Notes under the pieces: model-generated
The model's database searches: none
Seen by the model: only the letters and a program-made list of their open reading frames with translations
What the model was told of the DNA's origin: nothing
Program-made: the position numbers and the translations under genes
In this document: positions 43,075 through 51,459 of the stretch, one piece after another
How positions within the stretch are numbered: the stretch's first letter is position 1
Layout: every line of letters starts with the position of its first letter
DNA from: Gemmatimonadota bacterium
GTDB taxonomy: Bacteria; Gemmatimonadota; Gemmatimonadetes; Longimicrobiales; Longimicrobiaceae
Direction of reading: 5' to 3'
NCBI GenBank assembly: GCA_028287185.1
Contig: JAQBQD010000062.1
Span: 1 to 56,211, forward strand
Length of the DNA stretch: 56,211 bases

Positions 43075-44469
43075 GTGAGCGCACCCGCCGCCCCACCCGC
43101 GTCCCCGTCCGCCGACACCTCGGCCGATGCCGCCGCGGAGGCGCTGCGGCGCGGGCGGCTGCTGCGGGTGCTGGGGGTGGGGTTCGGGCTGGCGGTGGGG
43201 CTGGGCAACACCATCGGCGCAGGCATCCTGCGCGCGCCGGGCGAGGTGGCGGCGCAGCTCCCCTCCGCCGGCCTGTACATGGCCGTCTGGGTCGCGGGCG
43301 GCGTGTACGCGCTGCTGGGCGCCATCTCGGTCGCGGAGCTGGGGACCATGATCCCGCGCTCCGGCGGGCAGTACGTGTTCGCGCGCCGGGCGCTGGGACC
43401 GTACGCGGGCTTCGTGGTCGGGTGGAGCGACTGGATCTCCACGGCCGGAAGCTGCGCGGCGGTGGCGGTGGTGATCGGCGAGTACCTGGGCGAGTTGGTG
43501 CCGGCGCTGGCGGGCTGGTCGGTGGCGCTCGCCATCGCCGCGATCCTGGCGTGCGCGGGGCTGCAGATGGCGGGCGTGAAGGCCGCCGGGCGCGCGCAGG
43601 AGGCGACGAGCCTCTTGAAGGCGCTCGCCCTGCTGGGGCTGGTGGCGGCGTGCTTCGCGTGGGCGGGACCGCGCCCCGTGGCCGCCGCGCTCCCGGTTCC
43701 GCACGGCTTTCCCCTGCTGATCGCGGTGATCGTCGCGCTCCAGGCCGTCATCTACACCTACGACGGGTGGACGGGCGTGGTCTACTTCGGCGACGAGGTC
43801 ACGGACCCCGGCCGCGACGTGCCGCGCGCCATCCTGGGGGGCGTGGTGGCGATCGCGGCCATCTACCTGCTCATCAACGCGGCGCTGCTGCACGTGCTGC
43901 CGCTGCCGGCCATGGCGGGCGCCAAGCTGGCTGCGGGCGAGGCGGCCCGCGCGGTGTTCGGCGCCGGCGGCGACACCATCATCCGCCTGCTGCTGATCGC
44001 GGCGCTGGTGTCGTGCCTCAACGCGCTGGTGCTCATGGCCCCGCGGGTGCTGTACGCCATCAGCGCGGACGGCCTGTTCACCCGGCGCGCCACCGCAGTC
44101 AGCCGCGGCGGCACGCCCACGGTGGCGCTCTTCGCCAGCACGGTCGTCGCCATCGTCTTCGCCCTCACCGGCGCGTTCGACCGCATCATCGCCGTGCTGT
44201 CGTTCTTCTTCGTCGCCAACTACGTGCTGACCTTCGCCTCCGTCTTCGTCCTCCGCCGCCGCGAGCCCGATACGCCGCGCCCCTACCGCGCCTGGGGCTA
44301 TCCGTGGACGACGGGTGCCGCGCTGGTCGGCTCCGTGGCCTTCCTGGCCGGCGCCGTGGCCGGCGACACGCGCAACAGCCTGTACACGCTGGCCGCCCTC
44401 GCCGCGAGCTGGCCCATCTACCGCCTGTCCCGCCGCCTCGCGGGCCCGTCCGCCCCCGCGGCGGAGTAG
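43075..44469 (+). CDS. APC-family amino acid permease
   Basis: A 464-residue secondary transporter with about twelve hydrophobic segments. The family signature LGNTIGAGILRAPGEVA is at the start of span 1, and GTMIPRSGGQYVFARRALG and YDGWTGVVYFGDE are typical of amino acid-polyamine-organocation carriers. GTG 43075 starts an Ala/Pro/Ser-rich, probably cytoplasmic N-terminus. Substrate unknown. It is a single-gene unit or coupled with the small membrane protein upstream. Confidence 0.88.
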   Translation: MSAPAAPPASPSADTSADAAAEALRRGRLLRVLGVGFGLAVGLGNTIGAGILRAPGEVAAQLPSAGLYMAVWVAGGVYALLGAISVAELGTMIPRSGGQYVFARRALGPYAGFVVGWSDWISTAGSCAAVAVVIGEYLGELVPALAGWSVALAIAAILACAGLQMAGVKAAGRAQEATSLLKALALLGLVAACFAWAGPRPVAAALPVPHGFPLLIAVIVALQAVIYTYDGWTGVVYFGDEVTDPGRDVPRAILGGVVAIAAIYLLINAALLHVLPLPAMAGAKLAAGEAARAVFGAGGDTIIRLLLIAALVSCLNALVLMAPRVLYAISADGLFTRRATAVSRGGTPTVALFASTVVAIVFALTGAFDRIIAVLSFFFVANYVLTFASVFVLRRREPDTPRPYRAWGYPWTTGAALVGSVAFLAGAVAGDTRNSLYTLAALAASWPIYRLSRRLAGPSAPAAE

Positions 44470-44623
44470 CGTTCAGCCGATACGGACCGGATCGACGGAG
44501 CGCGGCGGCTCGTTCGACGGAGACGCCGTCGGACGATGCGGGTCCGGCGGCCCGAAGGGTCCGCACCACGCGCACGGTTCTTGACGGCCCTGCCGGGTTC
44601 CACGCGAACCACGGAGGTGCGGC

Positions 44624-44938
44624 ATGGCGATGGCGACTGATCCCGTGTGCGGGATGCAGGTGGACACCGAGACGGCGCCCGAGCGCATCGCGCACGGCGA
44701 CCACACGCACTACTTCTGCTCGGCGGAGTGCAAGGCCAAGTTCCAGGCCGACCCCGCGCGCTACGGCGACGCCCACGCGGCCGGCGGGCACGGCGCAGGC
44801 GGCGGCATGGAGCGGCACGAGCCGCCGTACACCACCAGCGGCGGCATCACGGCGCCGAAGTTCGGCTCGGCGGGAAGCGGAGGCCTGGAGTACGAGCCGC
44901 TGCCCGAGGCCCACGACGACCCCGGCCACAAGCACTGA
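44624..44938 (+). CDS. YHS-domain protein
   Basis: A 104-residue protein. The N-terminus is a YHS domain (DPVCGMQVD; HYFCSAECKAKFQADPARYG), a short metal/cofactor-associated module found in copper and other metal proteins. The rest is His/Gly-rich (HAAGGHGAGGGMERHEPPY) and ends with DDPGHKH, suggesting metal binding. ATG 44624 follows GGAGGTG. A link to metal handling is inferred from residues, since no metal transporter gene is adjacent. Confidence 0.75.
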   Translation: MAMATDPVCGMQVDTETAPERIAHGDHTHYFCSAECKAKFQADPARYGDAHAAGGHGAGGGMERHEPPYTTSGGITAPKFGSAGSGGLEYEPLPEAHDDPGHKH

Positions 44939-45049
44939 TCCGCCGGCGGGGCCACGACGGCATTCGGTCGGCGGGTGATGGACGCCGCCGGCCGAGCGCC
45001 GGCCGTTTCACCCGTTCCAGCCGGATCGGGCCCGGATCGCCGCCGTCGC

Positions 45050-45079
45050 TTGACACCTCGCGGCGCGGGCGCCTACACT
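45050..45079 (+). promoter_or_regulatory. Promoter of the deaminase gene
   Basis: TTGACA (45050-45055), 18-bp spacer, TACACT (45074-45079), placing the transcript start near 45086, 22 nt before ATG 45108. Confidence 0.65.
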
Positions 45080-45107
45080 CCCGCGCGCCGGCCTTCCGCC
45101 GCGCCAC

Positions 45108-45707
45108 ATGCTCGTCCCCATCCACGCAGGCACCTCCATGCAGCTCCCGCAGGTTTCCGTCACGCTGCCCGACTGGGTGGCCGATGCCGTGGATTGGGAC
45201 CGCGCCTACGCCACGGACGAGGAGCGCATGCGCCTGGCCATCCACCTGTCGCGCGAGAACGTGGTGCGCGGCACGGGCGGGCCCTTCGGCGCGGTGATCG
45301 TGGAGGCCGAGTCGGGACGCGTGGTGGCGGTGGGCGTGAACAGCGTGGTGCGGCTCAACAACTGCACGCTGCACGGCGAGATGGTGGCGTTCATGATGGC
45401 GCAGGCACGGCTGAGCTGCTTCTCGCTCTCGTCCGGAAGCCTGCCGCGGCACGAGCTGGTGACCAGCTGCGAGCCCTGCGCCATGTGCCTGGGCGCCACG
45501 CTCTGGAGCGGCGTCCGCCGCGTGGTCTGCGGCGCCCACCGCGACGACGCACGCCGCCTCGACTTCGAGGAGGGCCCCGTCTTCCCCGAATCGCACGAGT
45601 ACCTGGAAGCCCGCGGCATCGAGATCGTGGAGGGCGTGCTGCGCGCCGAGGCCAATGAGGTGCTGGAGCTGTATCGAAACAGCAAGGGCCTGATCTACAA
45701 CGGCTGA
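45108..45707 (+). CDS. Cytidine/guanine deaminase-family protein
   Basis: A 199-residue zinc deaminase: HGE in NNCTLHGEMVAFMM and PCAMC in TSCEPCAMCLGATLWSG make the usual catalytic and zinc-binding set. The order GGPFGAVIVEAESG before HGE fits tRNA-adenosine/guanine deaminase-like (CDA fold) proteins. Start 45108 is the first ATG; an alternative at 45138 (MQLPQVSVTLPDWV) is closer to the likely domain boundary, and neither has a strong Shine-Dalgarno. It has its own promoter. Substrate unproven. Confidence 0.8.
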   Translation: MLVPIHAGTSMQLPQVSVTLPDWVADAVDWDRAYATDEERMRLAIHLSRENVVRGTGGPFGAVIVEAESGRVVAVGVNSVVRLNNCTLHGEMVAFMMAQARLSCFSLSSGSLPRHELVTSCEPCAMCLGATLWSGVRRVVCGAHRDDARRLDFEEGPVFPESHEYLEARGIEIVEGVLRAEANEVLELYRNSKGLIYNG

Positions 45708-46009
45708 GGGATTGATCTTTCCGGGCGAAATCGGCCGACGCCTTGGCGAGGAATTCGCCCGATGAACGAGGGACGCGCTCTGGACGGCAGGGCCGAACGT
45801 CGGCGGGAAGAAACCGTCGGTCCCGCCTCCAAGCGGCCGAGCGCCTGCGGGAAGGGCGCCGGGATGACCCGCGGCAGCGACCCGATGGCCCGCCGGACGC
45901 AGGCCGAGATCGACCCCGACGATCGACCCAGGCGTGGCGGCGGGCCCGCGCGGGGACGCGCCGTGCCGGCCCGATCGAATCCAAGATTGCTTCCCATCCA
46001 ACACGGCTG
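45708..46009. other. Intergenic region
   Basis: 302 bp with no credible gene or clear promoter; it contains scattered GATC words near 45915-45975. Confidence 0.35.
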
Positions 46010-47371
46010 ATGAAGAACTCCCTGTCCGACGAGACGATCGAAGCGCTTGCGGCTCCGCTGCGGGCGGCCAACGCGGACGTGGCGCGGCGCTGGCCCGGCG
46101 AGTCCGGCCGGCGGCAGCCCGTGCACGTGGTGTACGGCGGCGCGCAACTCTTCCGCAGCGACTCGGCGCCCAAGATCGGCGCGGTGGCCCGGCGCTCGCT
46201 GGCCGAGCACGCGCCCGACGCGGCGGCGCTGGCGCTGGTGATCCGCATGGACCGCGAGGAGGACGCGGAGTTCGCCGAGGCGCTGTACCGGCGCGTGGCC
46301 GAGAAGCTGGAGCGCGAGCCGGTGGAGGACTTCCGCATCGACTTCGAGGACGGCTACGGCAACCGCTCCGACGCGGAGGAGGACGGACACGCCGCGGCCT
46401 GCGCGCTGGCGGTGGCGAAGGGGATGGAGGAGCGCACGCTGCCCCCGTTCCTCGGCATCCGCGTGAAGTCGCTGGGAGAGGAGACCCGCCGCCGTGCCGT
46501 CCGCACGCTGGACGTCTTCCTCAGCACCCTGCTGGACGCCACGGGCGGCAGGCTGCCGGACAACTTCGTGGTCACGCTGCCCAAGGTGACCACGCCGGCG
46601 CAGGTCACCCACTTCTGCGACGTGCTGGAGAAGCTGGAGGGCGCGCTCGGCCTTCCGTCGGGCGCGCTGCGCTTCGAGCTGATGGTGGAGACCACGCAGT
46701 CGCTGGTGGGCCCCGACGGCCGCGCGGCGCTTCCCCTGCTGCTGGACGCCGCCCGCGGGCGCATGGCCGCCGCGCACTTCGGCACCTACGACTACACCGC
46801 CGCCTGCGGCATCACCGCCGCGCACCAGAAGATGGGCCACCCGGCGTGCCTCTTCGCGCTGCACGCCATGCAGGTGGCGTTCGCGGGCACGGGCGTGTGG
46901 CTCTCCGACGGCTCCACGGCCATCCTTCCCGTGCCCCCGCACCGCGCCGCGGCGGGCGCCGAGCTGACCCCGGCCGAGGAGTATGAGAACCACGAGAGCG
47001 TGCACCGCGCCTGGCGCCTGCACTTCGACGACGTGAGCCATTCGCTGGCCAACGGCTTCTACCAGGGCTGGGACCTGCACCCGGCGCAGCTCGTCACGCG
47101 CTACGCCGCCGTCTACGCCTTCTTCCTCACCGGCGTGGACGCGGCGGCCGAGCGGCTGCGCAACTTCGTGGAGAAGGCGGCGCAGGCCACGCTGGTGGGC
47201 GACGTGTTCGACGACGCGGCCACGGGCCAGGCGCTGCTCAACTTCTTCCTGCGCGGCATCAACTGCGGCGCGCTGACCGAGGAGGAGACGGTGCGCCGCA
47301 CCACGCTCACCTTCGACGAGCTGCGCGGCCGCTCGTTCCTCAAGATCCTGCAGAACCGCCGCGGAGGCTGA
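46010..47371 (+). CDS. DUF6986-type aldolase/citrate-lyase-fold protein
   Basis: A 453-residue protein with the HpcH/HpaI (citrate lyase beta-like) TIM-barrel pattern: DFRIDFEDGYGNRSDAEED, LPKVTTPAQVTHF, a late LMVETTQSL acidic motif and AAHFGTYDYTAACGI. Enzymes of this superfamily cleave or form C-C bonds next to a CoA thioester or keto acid using a divalent metal. The reaction here is unknown. ATG 46010 lies in a short GC-poorer context without a strong Shine-Dalgarno. A strong hairpin terminator follows at 47430. Confidence 0.7.
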   Translation: MKNSLSDETIEALAAPLRAANADVARRWPGESGRRQPVHVVYGGAQLFRSDSAPKIGAVARRSLAEHAPDAAALALVIRMDREEDAEFAEALYRRVAEKLEREPVEDFRIDFEDGYGNRSDAEEDGHAAACALAVAKGMEERTLPPFLGIRVKSLGEETRRRAVRTLDVFLSTLLDATGGRLPDNFVVTLPKVTTPAQVTHFCDVLEKLEGALGLPSGALRFELMVETTQSLVGPDGRAALPLLLDAARGRMAAAHFGTYDYTAACGITAAHQKMGHPACLFALHAMQVAFAGTGVWLSDGSTAILPVPPHRAAAGAELTPAEEYENHESVHRAWRLHFDDVSHSLANGFYQGWDLHPAQLVTRYAAVYAFFLTGVDAAAERLRNFVEKAAQATLVGDVFDDAATGQALLNFFLRGINCGALTEEETVRRTTLTFDELRGRSFLKILQNRRGG

Positions 47372-47429
47372 CGGAGGGGGGCGGGGCGGATCGCGGGCGG
47401 CGATCGAAAGACGCAGGACCCGAATGCGG

Positions 47430-47472
47430 AAGCGGCCGGACGCGGACCCCACGGGGTCGCATCCGGCCGCTT
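47430..47472 (+). terminator. Terminator after the aldolase-like gene
   Basis: AAGCGGCCGGA (47430-47440) pairs with TCCGGCCGCTT (47462-47472). An inner GACCCC (47445-47450)/GGGGTC (47453-47458) completes a long hairpin, followed by GGTGTTT. Confidence 0.7.
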
Positions 47473-47567
47473 GGTGTTTCCCGTCGACAAACCGCCGTGG
47501 AGATTCCTGCTGCCCGACCGCCGGTCGCTTCGAGGGAGCCTTACCATCGATGGCGGCGCCTCCCCAG

Positions 47568-47624
47568 GCGGTTGAACACCGCGGCTGGAACGGAGCGAAG
47601 CCCCCTTGTGCAGGCTGCTCCGCG
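47568..47624. repeat. Dispersed palindromic repeat, copy D
   Basis: Same layout as copies A and C: GCGGTTGAAC, then CGGCTGGAACGG, then CGAAGCC (47596)...GGCTGCTCCGCG (47624). The central nine bases differ from copy C. Confidence 0.6.
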
Positions 47625-47778
47625 GCGGATGGTGGTTCCGCCCCGGAGGGCAGCGCCCCGTGCGCGGCACCGATGCCATCGAGCGGTCCGCCGCCCGCGG
47701 TCCCGCCTGCGTGAGACACCCCCTCGCCCGCTTGTGTATGGACCGGAGACGGGACGGGGGAGTGAGGGCCCGCCGATA

Positions 47779-49086
47779 TCAGCCGCCGATACCGCCCTTC
47801 CCGTCGCCCGCCGACGTGCCCGACTCCACCGTGACGTTCGCGGACATCTTGGTCTCGCCGGTGCCGCCGCGGATGCTGGCGGAAAGGCTCTGCTCCGTGC
47901 GGTCCACCAGGTCGCTGGCGAAGCGCTCGCTGAACCCGGACAGGAACGCCAGCGCGGCGAAGAAGTACGGCTCGCGCTCCAGGGGCACGCCGATGGGCAG
48001 GATGCCCGCCTTGATGACCGTATAGGCGAACAGGGCGAACGCGCTGCCGATGAGGGGCCGGAAGGCGCCCATGAAGAGCTGCGCCAGCGGATCGCCCACG
48101 GCGTTCTCGTCGAAGTCCTGCACGCGCACCATGATGCTGATGATGCTGCCCACCGCGCCCACGCCGGCCACCATCACGATCTTCATGGGCTCGAAGCCCT
48201 TGTCCAGCGCGCGCCCCGCCACCAGCGACGCCACCAGCACCAGCACCGGCAGCATCACGAACAGGAAGAGCGCCAGCCCGCACAGCATGCGGATGGAGGG
48301 CGTGGCCGCGCGCACCCGCCGCGCCAGGTTGGACCACCCGCGCGTGGAGGCGTGCAGCGCCACGCGCAGCTGCGTCGCCAGCTCCACCTGCGGCGGCTCC
48401 TGCGACAGGGCGGACACCAGACGCTCGGCGATCGCCAGCATGGGCACGTTCTGCGGCTGCTCCAGGCGCGGCAGCATGGCGATCAGCGCCGCCACCTCGC
48501 GCTGCACCGCGGCGTCCGACGGCCGCGCGATCAGCCGGTCGATGCGGGCCAGCAGCATGTCCAGCTGGCGCGCGTCGGACATGGGCGGGCCGTCCACGAT
48601 GCGCCCCGCGAACGCGTTCGCCGGGATGCACGCCAGCTGCGGCCCCCCGGGGGGCGGCGGGTCGCCCGGCGACACGGGGCGGGGATCCATGGGAATGAAC
48701 GGCGCGTCCGGCTGTGACGGCTGCGAAGGCTCCGCCGGGCTCGGGCGGGACGGAGACGGCGCGGGATCGCCGGGCATGAACGGGTGCTCGGGCGGAGCGG
48801 CCGGGGCCGGCTGCGGCGTGGACGGCCGCTCCGGCGTCTCGGGCGGCTGCGGGTTGGACGGCGGCACCGGCGGCGCCTCCGGTTGCGGGCCGTCGGGAGC
48901 GTCCCGCCCCGGCGCATCCTCGCGCTGCGGCTCGGCGGGCGCGTCCGCCGCGGCCTGATCGGCGGAGACGGCGGACGGCGCTCGGTCGTCCAGCGCCAGG
49001 GCCGGCGCGGCGTCGGAGTCCGCGTCGGCGACGGTGGGCCAGCTCGCGGCGGAAGGCGCGGCGGCGATGGGATCTGCGGTTGCCAC
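47779..49086 (-). CDS. Proline-rich membrane protein
   Basis: A 435-residue protein. The first ~190 residues are Pro/Ala/Asp-rich and low complexity, so probably disordered; the middle contains SDARQLDMLLARIDRLIARP and a helical region. The C-terminal half has about four hydrophobic segments (LCGLALFLFVMLPVLVLVA; IVMVAGVGAVGSIISIMV; a further span; FFAALAFLSGFSERFASDL). GTG 49084-49086 follows GGAGAG. No family is recognised. The hydrophobic-end pattern resembles the protein at 30511-31350, so the two may be related. Confidence 0.6.
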   Translation of the reverse strand: MATADPIAAAPSAASWPTVADADSDAAPALALDDRAPSAVSADQAAADAPAEPQREDAPGRDAPDGPQPEAPPVPPSNPQPPETPERPSTPQPAPAAPPEHPFMPGDPAPSPSRPSPAEPSQPSQPDAPFIPMDPRPVSPGDPPPPGGPQLACIPANAFAGRIVDGPPMSDARQLDMLLARIDRLIARPSDAAVQREVAALIAMLPRLEQPQNVPMLAIAERLVSALSQEPPQVELATQLRVALHASTRGWSNLARRVRAATPSIRMLCGLALFLFVMLPVLVLVASLVAGRALDKGFEPMKIVMVAGVGAVGSIISIMVRVQDFDENAVGDPLAQLFMGAFRPLIGSAFALFAYTVIKAGILPIGVPLEREPYFFAALAFLSGFSERFASDLVDRTEQSLSASIRGGTGETKMSANVTVESGTSAGDGKGGIGG

Positions 49087-49140
49087 GGGATCTCTCCGGC
49101 GGGTGAGGGGGAGAGGGGGGAGAGCGGGAGGGCTTCGGCC

Positions 49141-49169
49141 AAGGTAAGCGCGTCCGCGTCCGTTTACAA
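49141..49169 (-). promoter_or_regulatory. Promoter of the proline-rich membrane protein
   Basis: On the minus strand, TTGTAA (49164-49169), a 17-bp spacer and TACCTT (49141-49146); the start would be near 49134. Confidence 0.45.
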
Positions 49170-49389
49170 TGACGGCGGAAAACGTCCGTCGCCGCATCGG
49201 CGGAGGGGGGTCGATCGATCCGCCGTGCCGAGCTCGGGGATCGGATGGGCTCGGACAGCTCGACGTGATCGGCGGCATCACGGCGGCTCCGTGACCGACG
49301 TCCGCGATCCCGATCGACGCGTCGGTGGGCTCTCGGCCTCGGGAAGACCGAGGCACGGCTGGTCGATCGATCGACGGACGGGAAGGCCC

Positions 49390-49421
49390 TTGACCCTGAC
49401 GCTGGTGGCAGGGTTTAGATT
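49390..49421 (+). promoter_or_regulatory. MerR-type promoter/operator with 20-bp spacer
   Basis: TTGACC (49390-49395), spacer of 20 bp, TAGATT (49416-49421). An imperfect dyad, ACCCTGAC...GGCAGGGT, spans the spacer, matching the class of promoters that MerR-family activators untwist. Confidence 0.65.
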
Positions 49422-49476
49422 CGGAGCGTCCGCACTGCAGGGCGGGCGGAGACACGCCAGCGCGGGAGAACATCGG

Positions 49477-49830
49477 ATGAGGGTCGGCGAGGTGGCGCGG
49501 GAGACGGGAGTGAGCGTGCGCTCCATCCGCTACTACGAACAGGCGGGGCTGCTGCACGCCACCCGGCGGACCAACGGCTACCGCGAGTTCGACGCGGCCG
49601 TGGTGGACCGGGTGCGCGCCATCCGTTCGCTGGTGGAGACGGGGTTCACGCTGGAGGAGGTGATCTCGCTGTCGTCCTGCCTGGCCGCCGCGCCGGGATG
49701 CGCCGGCTGCTGCAACCAGACCGTTGCCCTCTACCGCGACAAGCTGGCGAAGGTGAACGAGCAGGTGCGGACGCTGGCGCAGCTCGCCGAGCGCATCGAG
49801 CAGCGCATCGCCCTGCTGGAGCCGTGCTGA
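49477..49830 (+). CDS. MerR-family transcriptional regulator
   Basis: A 117-residue MerR protein: wHTH at residues 2-40 (VGEVARETGVSVRSIRYYEQ), a coupling region with TLEEV, and a C-terminal dimerisation helix. Its cysteines are Cys68, Cys75, Cys78, Cys79 and the C-terminal Cys117; the cluster APGCAGCC sits just before the long helix, unlike SoxR or ZntR spacing, so the sensed signal (redox, thiol or metal) cannot be assigned. It overlaps the 20-bp-spacer promoter region upstream and is followed 79 nt later by thioredoxin, likely its target. Confidence 0.85.
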   Translation: MRVGEVARETGVSVRSIRYYEQAGLLHATRRTNGYREFDAAVVDRVRAIRSLVETGFTLEEVISLSSCLAAAPGCAGCCNQTVALYRDKLAKVNEQVRTLAQLAERIEQRIALLEPC

Positions 49831-49909
49831 CGAACGGAACCGCGCCGGCGGCGAGCGATCTCCGCCCGCGCGCAGCCCTCCATCGAACGAACACCGGGGG
49901 GAGCCACCG

Positions 49910-50233
49910 ATGAACGGAACCGTGGACGTGACCGACGAGACGTTCCAGCAGGAGGTGGAGCAGCACGCCGGGCTGGCCATCGTGGACTTCTGGGCCACGT
50001 GGTGCGGCCCGTGCCGGATCATCGCGCCCGTGCTGGAGGACCTGGCCGCGCGCTACGCGGGCCGCGTGAAGGTCGCCAAGCTGGACGTGGACGAGAACCA
50101 GCGCACGCCGTCGCGCTACAGCGTGCGCGCCTCGCCCACGCTGCTGTTCTTCAAGGACGGACGCGTCGTGGGGCAGATCGTGGGCGCCGTGCCGGCGCAC
50201 CGCATCGAGGCCGCGCTGCTGGAGCACGCCTGA
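49910..50233 (+). CDS. Thioredoxin
   Basis: A 107-residue thioredoxin with the active site WCGPC (residues 31-35) in FWATWCGPCRIIAPVLEDLA and the cis-proline stretch SVRASPTLLFFKDG. No signal peptide is seen, so it is cytoplasmic. ATG 49910 follows GGGGGGAGCCACCG. It lies directly downstream of the MerR gene, so it probably belongs to that redox-controlled unit. No thioredoxin reductase is adjacent. Confidence 0.9.
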   Translation: MNGTVDVTDETFQQEVEQHAGLAIVDFWATWCGPCRIIAPVLEDLAARYAGRVKVAKLDVDENQRTPSRYSVRASPTLLFFKDGRVVGQIVGAVPAHRIEAALLEHA

Positions 50234-50287
50234 CCCCTGCCTGCGCCGCCCGACGGCATCGCGCGACGAAGGACGGCGGGGGAACGC

Positions 50288-50327
50288 GAACCGGTGCCCG
50301 GCGGATGTACGCCGACGGCACCGGTTC
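50288..50327. terminator. Bidirectional hairpin between convergent genes
   Basis: GAACCGGTGCC (50288-50298) pairs with GGCACCGGTTC (50317-50327). An inner CGGCG/CGCCG stem caps a 6-nt loop, between the thioredoxin and DoxX genes. Confidence 0.7.
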
Positions 50328-50401
50328 TCGCGCACGTCGTCCGTCTGATCGGCTTCCATCGAGTCGCCTGCTCGAAGGCCTCAGCCGCGGAAACGCCGTC
50401 C

Positions 50402-50818
50402 TCACGCCGGCGGCGGATCGGCCGCGCGACATGGACGTCCGGCGGCCCACCACACCCACGCCATCAACGCGAGCTGGACTGGAAGCCGGGCGGCGAGCGC
50501 GGCCTGCCATGACGGTGACGCACCGGCCGCGTGCGCGTTCAGCAGCATCTGCACGTTGGCCGGCCAGACGGCCACCAGCAGCGCGACGAGCCCCACCGCC
50601 GCGAGCCTCCGCGTCCGCGCCGGCAGCACTCCGATGCCGCCGGCCATCTCGAAGAACCCGCTCACGTACACCAGCGCGCGCGGCGCCGGCAGCCAGGGCG
50701 GGACGATGCGCACGTACGGCTCCGGCATCGCGAAGTGCAGCACGCCCGCCGCCACGAACAGCACGCAGAGCACCGCGCGGCTGATCCATCGTATGTCCTT
50801 CCGCGGCGGCAGGCTCAC
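50402..50818 (-). CDS. DoxX-like membrane protein
   Basis: A 138-residue protein if read from GTG 50818; four hydrophobic segments are visible (AVLCVLFVAAGVLHF; LVYVSGFFEMAGGIGVLP; LAAVGLVALLVAVWPANVQM; LPVQLALMAWVWWA), and the GFFEMAGGIG and WPANVQ stretches fit the DoxX family. An in-frame ATG at 50944 would overlap the preceding GNAT gene by 35 nt, so GTG 50818 is preferred, though no Shine-Dalgarno is visible for either. Function within the family is poorly known. Confidence 0.65.
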   Translation of the reverse strand: MSLPPRKDIRWISRAVLCVLFVAAGVLHFAMPEPYVRIVPPWLPAPRALVYVSGFFEMAGGIGVLPARTRRLAAVGLVALLVAVWPANVQMLLNAHAAGASPSWQAALAARLPVQLALMAWVWWAAGRPCRAADPPPA

Positions 50819-50909
50819 ACGGTACCGGATCGCCGGGTACGATTCGACGCGCGCGTCGGGGTTCGTGGGATGGGTGGAGCGCAGGCGAGGCGGCGGAGCG
50901 GGAACGCAG

Positions 50910-51407
50910 TCACCCGGTTTCGCCCGCCCAGGCGTCGGCGGCACCGGCTGAACCGGAGGATGGGGATGCGGCCGGCAGCTCCTTCACGAACACGCGGCTG
51001 CGGGTGTCGTATCCCATGCGCTCGTAGAAGGCGTGGGCCTCCGGCCGGCGCATGCCGCTGGTGAGCTGCACGCGCGCGCAGCCGTGCTCGGCGCCCCAGC
51101 GCTCGGTGGCCTGCAGGAGGACTCCGCCGATGCCGCGTCCGCGCCGGCTTTCGGTGACCACCAGGGTGCTGAGGCGGGCGTCCGGCGGGCGGTGCAGGTA
51201 GTGCGTCGCCTGCATCGTCGCCAGGCCCACGGCGCGACCGTCCGCCACCGCCACCAGCGCGGCGCCGCCGTTCGCGGCCAGCGTCGCCAGCCGCTCGCGG
51301 ACGACGTGCGCGGGCGTGGGATAGCCCAGCTCCGCCACCAGGCCCACGATGGCGTCCATGTCCCCCGGCGCGGCATCGCGCACGGTGACGCTCGGCTGCG
51401 TGGTCAT
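50910..51407 (-). CDS. GNAT-family N-acetyltransferase
   Basis: A 165-residue protein with the acetyl-CoA-binding motif A in ESRRGRGIGGVLLQATERWG (Q/RxxGxG/A) and the usual fold (VTVRDAAPGDMDAIVGLVAE; HAFYERMGYDTRSRVF). The C-terminal 20 residues are Ala/Ser-rich. ATG 51405-51407. Likely an acetyltransferase of unknown substrate. It is transcribed in the same direction as its flanking genes. Confidence 0.82.
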   Translation of the reverse strand: MTTQPSVTVRDAAPGDMDAIVGLVAELGYPTPAHVVRERLATLAANGGAALVAVADGRAVGLATMQATHYLHRPPDARLSTLVVTESRRGRGIGGVLLQATERWGAEHGCARVQLTSGMRRPEAHAFYERMGYDTRSRVFVKELPAASPSSGSAGAADAWAGETG

Positions 51408-51459
51408 GCCATCACCTCCATGGCCGGAGAATGCCGGCCGAGGGATCGAAGGGCGGCGG

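Larger units (their letters stand above)
47372..47778. other. Intergenic region with terminator and repeat
   Basis: 407 bp between convergent genes. It holds the terminator at 47430-47472 and repeat copy D at 47568-47624. No gene is seen. Confidence 0.45.
49087..49476. other. Divergent intergenic region with promoters
   Basis: 390 bp. It holds a minus-strand promoter near 49141-49169, GATC-rich sequence at 49210-49380 and the MerR-type promoter at 49390-49421. No gene seen. Confidence 0.5.
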
